From positions 1-64,000 of the forward strand of contig NZ_CP039649.1 of assembly GCF_004923315.1 (NCBI RefSeq): a DNA stretch of 64,000 nucleotides, given 5' to 3'. The notes beneath the pieces were generated by a model. It saw only the letters and a program-made list of their open reading frames with translations. It was not told where the DNA came from and searched no databases. This stretch comes from Azospirillum sp. TSA2s (GTDB lineage Bacteria > Pseudomonadota > Alphaproteobacteria > Azospirillales > Azospirillaceae). The position numbers were made by a program, and so were the translations under genes. Of this stretch, positions 42,721 to 50,826 are shown in pieces (within the stretch, counting starts at the first letter, position 1; the number at the start of each line of letters is the position of its first letter).

Positions 42721-43143
42721 ATGGACCAAATTCCCGGAACCCGGCGCATGGCATCGGCGGAACCCTTCGCGATCCGGCGCCATACCCTGTCCCTGGTCGA
42801 TTTCGAACTGTTGGCGTCGATCGGCGTCCACCCGTTCGAGAAGCGGAACCCGCAAAGGCTTTTGATCTCGGTGAGCCTCACCCTCGATCCGGCGCATCAG
42901 GTCCGCAACGACGACATCGTCACCGCCGTCGACTACGACTTTCTGCGGACCGGCATCCGTGCGCTGATCGAGAGCCGGCATTACCATCTTCAGGAAACCC
43001 TGGTTCACGACATTCTGGTGCTGTGTTCCGGCCGCCCGGAAATCACCGGCGCGGTCGTGTCGTCGCGGAAACCCGACGTCTATCCCGACTGCGCCAGCGT
43101 CGGATACGAGGCGGCGGCGGAATACCGCAGGGCAGGGGCTTAA
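42721..43143 (+). CDS. folB: Dihydroneopterin aldolase/epimerase (FolB/FolX family)
   Basis: A 140-residue FolB-type enzyme that cleaves or epimerises dihydroneopterin. ELLASIGVHPFEKRNPQRLL carries the conserved Glu and strand, and VVSSRKPDVYPDC the Lys. There is ~17 residues of extra N-terminus. It probably supplies a pterin with the FolM-like SDR. Housekeeping folate genes are not normally found in a catabolic operon, so this pair may serve a pterin-dependent step. Confidence 0.8.
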   Translation: MDQIPGTRRMASAEPFAIRRHTLSLVDFELLASIGVHPFEKRNPQRLLISVSLTLDPAHQVRNDDIVTAVDYDFLRTGIRALIESRHYHLQETLVHDILVLCSGRPEITGAVVSSRKPDVYPDCASVGYEAAAEYRRAGA

Positions 43144-43155
43144 GAAATTCTGAAA

Positions 43156-43172
43156 TAAGAAGATAATTCCGA
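43156..43172. promoter_or_regulatory. Operator-like repeat TAAGAAG-N3-ATTCCGA
   Basis: It resembles the repeats at 47797 and 57594 in arm length and 3-nt spacing, though with more mismatches. It lies 166 bp before the acyl-CoA synthetase start. Confidence 0.45.
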
Positions 43173-43338
43173 ATACAGAAAATCTGTTGACAGACTGCTG
43201 GCATTCCAAGCATCTTGACGACACTGAACACCCCCCGTCCCCCATTCGTCCTACCGAGATGAGGGTGGACGTGGCGCAGCGCGCGTCTCCGCGCCCGCCT
43301 CTGGAAAGCCCCTCTATTCAAAGGACCGAAAGCCGCTC

Positions 43339-44961
43339 ATGGGACCGATCGAAACCTGGAGCGTTGGAGAGCAGGACACGGTCATCGCCGCTCTCGACCG
43401 CGCCGTCGCCAAGCATCCGGACCGTATCCTTCTGGATTTCGGCGGGGAGATGCACAGCTATGGCGCGGTGGACCGGCTCAGCACCCGGTTCGCGCACGCG
43501 CTGGCCGGGCTGGGTGTGCGGGACGGTGATACGGTCGTCACCATGCTCGACAACAACATCGACGCGGTCGTCGCGTGGCTGGCGATCAACAAGCTCCGCG
43601 CCGTCAGCGTGCCGATCAACACGGCGCTGCGCGGCGCCTTCCTGCGCCACCAGATCCACGACGCCGGCGCCGCCATCGTCCTGTGCGAACCCGATTACCT
43701 GCCTCGCATCGCGGCGGTGGCCGGAGAACTGCCGGACGTCAAACTCATCCTGCAACGCGGAGCCGTGGACTCCGGCGTTCCCTGCGCGAAGCCGGTGCTG
43801 CCGCTCGACGCCCATCGGGGGACGGACGACACGCCCTTGGACCGGAAGCCGGAGCCAGGGGATCTCGCTTGCCTGATCTACACCTCCGGCACCACCGGCC
43901 CGTCCAAGGGCTGCATGCTCAGCTACAATTACATGTGCAACCTCGCGCGTCTCCAACTGCGGGCGGGGCCGGCGACGGCCGAGGACATCACCTTCACGCC
44001 GCTGCCGCTGTTCCATCTGAACGCGATTTCCGTCGGCATCATCTCCAACATCCTGGTCGGCGCGCGGGTCGCCATCGCGCCGCGCTTCTCGGTGTCGAAC
44101 TTCTGGCCGGAAATCCGGCGGTCGGGCGCCACCATCGCGTCGATCCTGGGGTCGATGGGGCAGTTGATCGCGCAGGCCGACGACAGCGACGACATGCGCG
44201 CCTGTTTCGGCCAGATCCATACGGTGCGTGGCAACCCCTTCACCGAGGAGGTCAAGGAGATCTGGCGCACGCGTTTCGGCGCGCGACAGGTCGGCGGCAA
44301 TGGGTACGGCCTGACGGAAGCCTCCGTGGTGACGTCGCTGCCTGGCGGGGCCTACGCGGCTCCCGGTTCGTCGGGCACCCGCATTCCCGATTTCGACGTC
44401 CGCATCGTCGATGACCAGGACCGCGAACTGCCGCCCGGCGTTCCGGGCGAGGTCATCATCAGGCCGCTGCGCCCCAACATCATGTTCATGGGGTATTGGC
44501 GTCGTCCGGAAGACACGCTGAAGATCATGCGGAACCTGTGGCTGCATTCCGGCGACATCGGCAAGTTCGACGCGGACGGCTTCTTCTACTTCGTCGATCG
44601 CAAGAAGGATTACCTGCGGCGGCGCGGCGAGAACATCTCCAGCTTCGAGATGGAAGCGGCCTTCTCCGCCCACCCCGACCTGCTGGAGGTGGCGGTGCAT
44701 GCCGTCCCGTCGCCCAAGGGCGAGGACGACGTCAAGGTCACCGCGATCCGCCGACCAGACTCGGCGCTGACCGAAGAGGCGTTGTTCCACTGGTGCGTGG
44801 ACAAGATCCCCTATTACGCCATCCCGCGCTACATCGAGTTCCGCAACGCGCTGCCGAAGAACCCGCAGGGGCGCGTGCTGAAATATGAACTGCGCGACGA
44901 TGGCAAGACGCCGGCAACCTGGGATTTGGAAGAGACCAACATCAAGGTCGCCAAGCGCTGA
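43339..44961 (+). CDS. Acyl-CoA synthetase (AMP-forming)
   Basis: A 540-residue ANL-superfamily ligase that makes an acyl- or aryl-CoA from a carboxylic acid, ATP and CoA. The P-loop motif is LIYTSGTTGPSKG (residues ~180-190), followed by GNGYGLTEASV (A5) and the C-terminal DYLRRRGENISSFEME hinge region. It should activate a carboxylated pathway product for the beta-oxidation operon further right. It precedes the FAH hydrolase by 43 bp. Confidence 0.9.
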   Translation: MGPIETWSVGEQDTVIAALDRAVAKHPDRILLDFGGEMHSYGAVDRLSTRFAHALAGLGVRDGDTVVTMLDNNIDAVVAWLAINKLRAVSVPINTALRGAFLRHQIHDAGAAIVLCEPDYLPRIAAVAGELPDVKLILQRGAVDSGVPCAKPVLPLDAHRGTDDTPLDRKPEPGDLACLIYTSGTTGPSKGCMLSYNYMCNLARLQLRAGPATAEDITFTPLPLFHLNAISVGIISNILVGARVAIAPRFSVSNFWPEIRRSGATIASILGSMGQLIAQADDSDDMRACFGQIHTVRGNPFTEEVKEIWRTRFGARQVGGNGYGLTEASVVTSLPGGAYAAPGSSGTRIPDFDVRIVDDQDRELPPGVPGEVIIRPLRPNIMFMGYWRRPEDTLKIMRNLWLHSGDIGKFDADGFFYFVDRKKDYLRRRGENISSFEMEAAFSAHPDLLEVAVHAVPSPKGEDDVKVTAIRRPDSALTEEALFHWCVDKIPYYAIPRYIEFRNALPKNPQGRVLKYELRDDGKTPATWDLEETNIKVAKR

Positions 44962-45004
44962 AGACGATCATTGACACCATGTCCGACGAACAGGGGCTGC
45001 ACCC

Positions 45005-45985
45005 ATGCGTCTGGTAACCTACACCCACAGCGGCATGAAGCCCCGCGCCGGCGCGCTGGTAGATGGGGACCGTTTCGTCCTCGACCTCGCTGGCGCCGAC
45101 CGCGCCCTTTACGGCGGGGACAATGCTGATTTCTTGAGCCTGCTGGCACTGATCGAAGCCGGCGACGACGCGTTCGACCGCGCCGCCGACATCGTGAAGC
45201 GGGCCCCCGACGCCGCGTTGACGCCCCGTGCCGCCGTGGCGCTGCTGGCGCCGCTGCAACCGCCGCCGCAGATGCGCGACTGCATGTGCTTCGAAACCCA
45301 TATCCGCCAGAGCTACGCGGCGGCCCGCCAGATTCGTGCGCGGGCCAAAGGCCAGGCACCGATGGAGACCGGAGAAAGCCCGCTGGAACAGCGGATTTTG
45401 AAGCTGTTCGACCAGCAGCCGCTGTACTACAAGGGCAACCGCTTCTCGGTCATCGGCACCGACCAGGACGTGTTGTGGCCATCCTATTCCAATGCACTCG
45501 ATTTCGAGCTGGAGTTCGGCTGCTACATCAAGAGGGCCGCAAAGGACGTGCCGAAGGACAAGGCGCGTGACTTCATCTTCGGTTACACGATCTTCAACGA
45601 TTTCAGCGCCCGCGACACCCAGTCGGTCGAAATGGCCGGGCAACTCGGCCCGGCGAAGAGCAAGGATTTCGACACCGGCAGCGCCATGGGGCCGTGTCTG
45701 GTGACGGCCGACGAGCTTTCCGACCCCTACGCGCTGGAGATGATTGCGCGGGTCGACGGTGAGGAATGGGGTCGCGGCAACAGCGCCTCCATGCGCTGGA
45801 CCTTCGAGGATCTCATCGCCTTCATCTCGCGCTCCGAAACCCTGCATCCGGGCGAATTCCTCGGGTCTGGAACGGTCGGCAACGGCTGCGGGCTGGAGCA
45901 CCTGCGCTTCCTGAAACCCGGTAACATCGTGGAGCTCGAGGTCGAGGGCATCGGCCTCCTGCGCAACCGTGTTGTCCGGCCCTGA
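45005..45985 (+). CDS. Fumarylacetoacetate hydrolase-family enzyme
   Basis: A 326-residue FAH-fold enzyme. The metal site is DFELEFGCYI (Glu/Glu/Asp cluster) with NDFSARD further on. Family members hydrolyse or decarboxylate acylpyruvates and 2-oxo acids, such as ring-cleavage products. Together with the extradiol and amidohydrolase enzymes it would process the ring-opened chain. It overlaps nothing and is followed by a VOC gene 38 bp later. Confidence 0.85.
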   Translation: MRLVTYTHSGMKPRAGALVDGDRFVLDLAGADRALYGGDNADFLSLLALIEAGDDAFDRAADIVKRAPDAALTPRAAVALLAPLQPPPQMRDCMCFETHIRQSYAAARQIRARAKGQAPMETGESPLEQRILKLFDQQPLYYKGNRFSVIGTDQDVLWPSYSNALDFELEFGCYIKRAAKDVPKDKARDFIFGYTIFNDFSARDTQSVEMAGQLGPAKSKDFDTGSAMGPCLVTADELSDPYALEMIARVDGEEWGRGNSASMRWTFEDLIAFISRSETLHPGEFLGSGTVGNGCGLEHLRFLKPGNIVELEVEGIGLLRNRVVRP

Positions 45986-46023
45986 GGCGGGCGCCCGTCA
46001 GCGAACAGCACAAGGAACAGGTC

Positions 46024-46986
46024 ATGTTTGAAATGCTTCTCAGCGGCGACCTGATGGTCCACGACCCGGACGACATGGCCGCGCGCATCGTCTCCAAGCT
46101 AGGTGTCCACGGCCATCCGAACTGGCGCCAAGGCTTCGGCAACCATCCCTATGTCGCCCATTTCCTGCGAGTCCACAAATCGTTGGCGGTGTCGCCTACA
46201 CGAATCGAGCCGCAGGGCCATCTCGACCGGCCGAACCAGGGTGACCCCTTCTTCCCGGTGTTCCTGAAGAGCCTGGAGGAGTTCCAAGGGCCGTTCCGCC
46301 CGATCAAGACCCACGCGACGGTGCTCGTCGCCCGCGATTTCGGCGCGGTGGTCGAGCGGCTGGCGCGGCGCAAGGCGCCCTTCCGTCTGGCCCAGATCAC
46401 TCCGGAAATGCCCTTCGACCGGCTCTGGGTCGGCTGCACGCCGGAGCGTCCCGGCTACGAACCATCGGTCGATGGCGGGCTGTGCATCGAGGTGATGCCG
46501 CTGGAGCCGTTGCAGATGCCGGCCGACACCTTTCTGACGCCGCCGCCGCTGCCGCGCGATCCCAAGCCGGGCGACATGGTGCGGGTTGTCAATCGGGGTT
46601 TCCTGGTGCGCGACCTTGACGACACGCTGCGCCGTCTGTCGGCCAATTTGAATTGGGAACCGATGGGGCCGGTCGAGACCCTGACGGCCAGCGGCTACCG
46701 TCGCGCCCGAATGGGATTCGCCCTTACGCACAGCGCGACATTCGATATCATCGAGCCGACCCGCTGGGACAGCGAAACCGGCCGCTACCTGCACAATTGG
46801 GGACCGGGCCCCTACCACATCCGCGTGTCGGTCACCGGGCTGGACGCCAAGGCCGAGGATTTGCGGGCGCGTGACACCCGCTTCACGCTGGATGAACATT
46901 CCGACGCGGTCGACGGCCCGCTGCTGCGCGTCGATCCGGCCGAGTTCGGCGGGGCGATCTTCGAATTCGTCGAGCACCGGAACTGA
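46024..46986 (+). CDS. Two-domain VOC-superfamily protein
   Basis: A 320-residue protein with two VOC-like modules (residues ~45-155 and ~190-320). The second has GFLVRDLDDTLRRLS at its start and IFEFVEHRN at its end, with a Glu in the metal-ligand position. I do not see the full ligand set of extradiol dioxygenases. It may be a ring-cleavage enzyme of another class, an isomerase or a binding protein. It is the last rightward gene before the second TetR. Confidence 0.7.
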   Translation: MFEMLLSGDLMVHDPDDMAARIVSKLGVHGHPNWRQGFGNHPYVAHFLRVHKSLAVSPTRIEPQGHLDRPNQGDPFFPVFLKSLEEFQGPFRPIKTHATVLVARDFGAVVERLARRKAPFRLAQITPEMPFDRLWVGCTPERPGYEPSVDGGLCIEVMPLEPLQMPADTFLTPPPLPRDPKPGDMVRVVNRGFLVRDLDDTLRRLSANLNWEPMGPVETLTASGYRRARMGFALTHSATFDIIEPTRWDSETGRYLHNWGPGPYHIRVSVTGLDAKAEDLRARDTRFTLDEHSDAVDGPLLRVDPAEFGGAIFEFVEHRN

Positions 46987-47030
46987 GCGCGCCGCCAAGG
47001 CGGCGCGCATCATTCCCTCCTATCAATCCC

Positions 47031-47624
47031 TCATCGGGGGCGGGGCCAGAGCGCGGTCACCATCCGTGTCGTCCGTTCCAGGAAGTCCTGATAATTGCCG
47101 GTGGACGGCACGATCAGTTCGCTCAGCATGTAGCGGATCAGCAACTCCGACAGCAGGTCGCGGTCCAGCGTCACGCCGGTTGCTGCCTCCCAGTCGGTGA
47201 AGGTGCTGTCCAACACATGCTGGGTGCGCTTGATCGACTGTTCGAAGTTCTGCCGGAAATCCTTGACCGAGAAGACCGGCTCGATCTCGAACAGGCGGCG
47301 GGCGTTGTCGGCGTTCAGATACACCCAGACGCAGCGCAGATAGGCGGCGAAGCGCTCGGACGGATCGACTGAGGATTCCAGGACCTCGCCGACCTTGCGT
47401 TCGAATTTCTCGCGCATGTGGCGGCTGAAGCCTTCGAGCAGTTCCTCCTTCGAACTGAAATAGCGATAGAAGGTGCCGCGCGCGATGTCCGCTTCCTCGC
47501 AGACAGCGCGCACCGAGAGTTCCGTCGAGCCTTCGCGCAAGACCATCTGTTCGATGGTTTCAAGAATCTTCTGAATGGTTTCGGCTGGTCTCGGGTCCCA
47601 GCGCTTTCCTCGAATGACCGGCAT
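47031..47624 (-). CDS. TetR-family regulator, second of two
   Basis: A 197-residue TetR repressor. The HTH is SVRAVCEEADIARGTFYRYF followed by SSKEELLEG. ATG 47624 (MPVIRGKRW) is preferred; the longer frame upstream has no ribosome site. It is divergent from the DUF1302 transport operon, and the inverted repeat at 47797 lies between them. The similar repeats at 43156 and 57594 make it the best candidate regulator of the acyl-CoA ligase and beta-oxidation operons. Confidence 0.88.
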   Translation of the reverse strand: MPVIRGKRWDPRPAETIQKILETIEQMVLREGSTELSVRAVCEEADIARGTFYRYFSSKEELLEGFSRHMREKFERKVGEVLESSVDPSERFAAYLRCVWVYLNADNARRLFEIEPVFSVKDFRQNFEQSIKRTQHVLDSTFTDWEAATGVTLDRDLLSELLIRYMLSELIVPSTGNYQDFLERTTRMVTALWPRPR

Positions 47625-47796
47625 GCAATCGCCCTTTGGATTGAGACCTGACGCGGCGCGTGGCTGGCTGGCGCATCCGATGTCCGATGCGCCTAGCGAA
47701 TGACGAGCGGCGACATCGATATCACCGCGCGAAGGGTATTGACAATCGGCTTGACGGATCGTCGGCATGCGACCTCACGACATGATAATTCTGAAA

Positions 47797-47813
47797 TTAG
47801 AATATCATTCTTC
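47797..47813. promoter_or_regulatory. Operator-like repeat TTAGAAT-N3-ATTCTTC
   Basis: AGAATATCATTCT (47799-47811) differs by one base from AGAATTTCATTCT at 57596-57608. An overlapping repeat ATTCT-N6-AGAAT occupies 47788-47803. It lies in the 378-bp gap between the TetR gene and DUF1302 (47625-48002), which has no gene. Confidence 0.6.
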
Positions 47814-48002
47814 CATCAAAAAAAGATTGTGAACGTTTTCGCCTCTGTTGTACAACATTGCTGATAGAACGGATTGTAGGTCTCTGGCAACAGTATCGAC
47901 GCCGACGATTTCAAAAGCGTGAGCGGCGCGAGGCGCGAGGCGCGCACGACGCCGGGGACCTGGGTCAACAAGCAACAATGACTCGAAACCGACGGGGGGA
48001 AC

Positions 48003-49634
48003 GTGACACATCCACAACGGTCCTGCACCTATGCCGGGCGGACAGCCGCCGGCCTTGGCGTTGCCATGCTGCTTCTGGGGGCGGCGAGCGCGAGTGCCTT
48101 TGAAATTCCCACCGACAACTCTGATCTGCGGATCCGCTTCGACAACACGGTCCGCTATAATCTGGGTGTCCGCGCCGAAGGCATCGATTCCCGCATCGCC
48201 AACAACCCGAACTACGACGAATCCGATCGCAAGTTCGGCCGTGGCGACGTCATCACCAACCGCCTGGACATCTTGTCGGAGTTCGACGTCGCCTTTCGCG
48301 AACGCTACGGCCTGCGGGTGACGGGGGCCTTCTGGTACGACAACGCCTATCATGACACCGACGTCAATCCGAATCCGGCCCTGCGCGGCTATGTCAGCGG
48401 TTACAACGGCAATCGCTACAACAGCGACGTGCGCCGTTATTATCGCGGCCCGTCGGGCGAACTGCTGGATGCCTTTGTGTATGGCCGCGTCGATGCCGGG
48501 ACGGTGCCGGTCGATGTGAAGATCGGCCGCCACGTCATCTATTGGGGCGAAGGATTGTTGTTCGGCGCCCATGCCATCAGCTATTCCCAGGCGCCGCTCG
48601 ACGGTCGCAAGGCAGTGTCCAGCCCCGGTATCGAGACCAAGGAGGTCTTCCTGCCGGTCGGCCAAGTGTCTGCCAAGGCGCAGTTGTCGCCAAACCTGTC
48701 GATCGCCGGCCAGTTCTTCCTGGAATGGGATCCGACGCGCGTTCCGGCGGGCGGAACCTATCTGGCGCCGGCCGACTTTCTGCTCGGCGACCGGCTGGCC
48801 GTCGGCGGGAATCGATCGATTCCCCGGATCGGCGATCTGGAGCCGCACAACATCGGCAATTGGGGCGTTAACGCCCGCTACAACATCGAATCCATCGATT
48901 CGACGGTCGGTGCCTATTACCGAGCGTTCGACGACTACACGCCGTGGGGACCGCAAACGCTGCCCACCGGCTACCGGTTCGTCTACGCCAAGGACACCAA
49001 GCTGATCGGCCTCAGCTTCAACACCATCGGCCTGGGCGGTGCCAGCATCGGTACGGAGGTGTCGTACCGTCACAATGCCGCGCTCAACAGCGCGTCGATC
49101 AGCGCGGTGGACAACCAGGGTGCGCGTGGAAACACGTGGCACGCGGTGGCCAACGCTGTTTGGCTGCTCGACAGCAGCCCGGTCTACGACACCGGCAACC
49201 TCGTCGTCGAACTGGCCTACAGCCGCCTGGGCGAGGTCACCCACAACGCCAGCCTATACAAGGGCAGGGGATATGGCGGCTGTGTCGGGCTGAGTGCTGC
49301 CGACGGCTGTTCGACGCGCGATTACGTGGGCATCGCGGCGAACTTCACGCCGCAATGGCTCCAGGTCTTTCCGTCCACCGATCTCGACCTGCCGATGACG
49401 ATCAATTACGGCCTGCGCGGGAACGCGCCCACTGCCGGCGGCGGCAACGAGGGCGTGCTGACCTGGTCGGTTGGCGCCAAGCTGACCTACCAACAACGTC
49501 ACGAAGTGACCCTGCGCTACACCGACCAGCACGCTGACGGCAAATACGCCAACAACGCGCTGATTGGCGGCAACGGAAGCCCGCAGTTGAACGATCGCGG
49601 CTACGTGTCGCTCACCTACAAGACGTCCTTCTGA
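48003..49634 (+). CDS. DUF1302 outer-membrane protein
   Basis: A 543-residue protein with a signal peptide (GVAMLLLGAASASAFE) and a beta-strand-rich body ending in the aromatic residue Phe (YVSLTYKTSF), typical of outer-membrane barrels. DUF1302 proteins are found with DUF1329 and RND genes in operons linked to hydrophobic compounds. It should pass the substrate through the outer membrane. GTG 48003 is the likely start, with GGGGGAA upstream. Confidence 0.85.
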   Translation: MTHPQRSCTYAGRTAAGLGVAMLLLGAASASAFEIPTDNSDLRIRFDNTVRYNLGVRAEGIDSRIANNPNYDESDRKFGRGDVITNRLDILSEFDVAFRERYGLRVTGAFWYDNAYHDTDVNPNPALRGYVSGYNGNRYNSDVRRYYRGPSGELLDAFVYGRVDAGTVPVDVKIGRHVIYWGEGLLFGAHAISYSQAPLDGRKAVSSPGIETKEVFLPVGQVSAKAQLSPNLSIAGQFFLEWDPTRVPAGGTYLAPADFLLGDRLAVGGNRSIPRIGDLEPHNIGNWGVNARYNIESIDSTVGAYYRAFDDYTPWGPQTLPTGYRFVYAKDTKLIGLSFNTIGLGGASIGTEVSYRHNAALNSASISAVDNQGARGNTWHAVANAVWLLDSSPVYDTGNLVVELAYSRLGEVTHNASLYKGRGYGGCVGLSAADGCSTRDYVGIAANFTPQWLQVFPSTDLDLPMTINYGLRGNAPTAGGGNEGVLTWSVGAKLTYQQRHEVTLRYTDQHADGKYANNALIGGNGSPQLNDRGYVSLTYKTSF

Positions 49635-49685
49635 GAACGTGCGCGGACGCGCGTCGATATGGACCGGCAACGGTGGAGGTTGGGA

Positions 49686-50783
49686 ATGAAATCGGCACGA
49701 GCACGGGCCTTGTCATGGACGCTCGGCATGACCCTTGCGGCGATGCTTCCGCAGGCGGCCGTGTCGGCGGCCTTCCAGGACCCCCTCGACGTTCCGGCGG
49801 CGGTCGACGTCGCGAGCCTGACATCACGAATCTTCGCGGTGGCCGGCGGACCGGAGCGGCTGTTCGCGGTGGGTGCGCAGGGGACGATCCTGGCGTCCGA
49901 CGACCAGGGTGCGCGATGGGAGCAAATCCCGTCTCCTGTCAGCTCCGATCTGACCGCCATCACCTTCGCGACCAAGGCCGATGGGTTCATCGTCGGTCAT
50001 GACAGCGTGTTGATGCGCAGCCGCGACGGCGGCCGGAGCTGGACCCGCCAGTTCGATGTCCGGACGCTGAACCAAGCCATGCTCGACCACTACCGCAAGC
50101 TTCCGGCCGGGGAAGCGGACGGCGAGGCGATCCGCCAATGGATCGCGGAGCTGGAACAGCGTGTCGCCAGCGGTGCGCCGCTTCCCTTCTTCGACGTGTG
50201 GTTCGCCGATTCCCGGCTGGGTTTCGCAATCGGGGCCTTCAACCTGCTGCTCGTCACTGAAGATGGCGGCGAGCACTGGACCCCCTGGATGGAACGGACG
50301 GAAAACCCGCGTGGCGCCCATCTCTACGCGGTGCGCGGAACGCCTGGACCGGACGGCGAGGTCTACATCGCCGGTGAACTCGGTCTTCTGATGCGGTTTG
50401 ACCGGGCGTCGCGGCGGTTCGTCGCGGTCCCGACGCCCTATGAGGGCACGTATTTCTCGATGGCGGTCGATGGCGACACGCTGATGGTGGCGGGGCTGCG
50501 CGGCAACGCATTCCTCAGCCGCGACCGGGGACGGACCTGGACCCGACTCGACACCCGCACGACGGCGTCCATCGCGGCGGTCTCCCGGATGGAGGGCGGA
50601 CGCTTCGCCCTGCTGGCGCAGAACGGCGGTGTTCTGGTGGCCGACCGCGACGGCAGGATCACTCCAGCGGGGGCGCCCCTAGGGCGATCGTCCTATGCGC
50701 TGGCGGTCGCCGCCGGCGGAGCGGTCGCCATCGGCACCGACGCCGGCGTGAAGCGGGTCGCCGTCGCGGCACCGACTCCCTGA
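49686..50783 (+). CDS. YCF48/BNR-repeat exported protein
   Basis: A 365-residue exported protein with a signal peptide (TLGMTLAAMLPQAAVSAA) and repeated beta-propeller blades of the YCF48/sialidase type (ARWEQIPSPVSSDLTAITFA; GGRSWTRQFD; GEHWTPWM; RTWTRLDTR). ATG 49686 with GGAGG is preferred over ATG 49659. Family members act in assembly or as periplasmic partners of RND transporters. It is between DUF1302 and RND genes. Confidence 0.8.
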   Translation: MKSARARALSWTLGMTLAAMLPQAAVSAAFQDPLDVPAAVDVASLTSRIFAVAGGPERLFAVGAQGTILASDDQGARWEQIPSPVSSDLTAITFATKADGFIVGHDSVLMRSRDGGRSWTRQFDVRTLNQAMLDHYRKLPAGEADGEAIRQWIAELEQRVASGAPLPFFDVWFADSRLGFAIGAFNLLLVTEDGGEHWTPWMERTENPRGAHLYAVRGTPGPDGEVYIAGELGLLMRFDRASRRFVAVPTPYEGTYFSMAVDGDTLMVAGLRGNAFLSRDRGRTWTRLDTRTTASIAAVSRMEGGRFALLAQNGGVLVADRDGRITPAGAPLGRSSYALAVAAGGAVAIGTDAGVKRVAVAAPTP

Positions 50784-50826
50784 ACGGGGCATCGGCCCTC
50801 CGCACCAAATTCGCAAAGGAAAGCCT

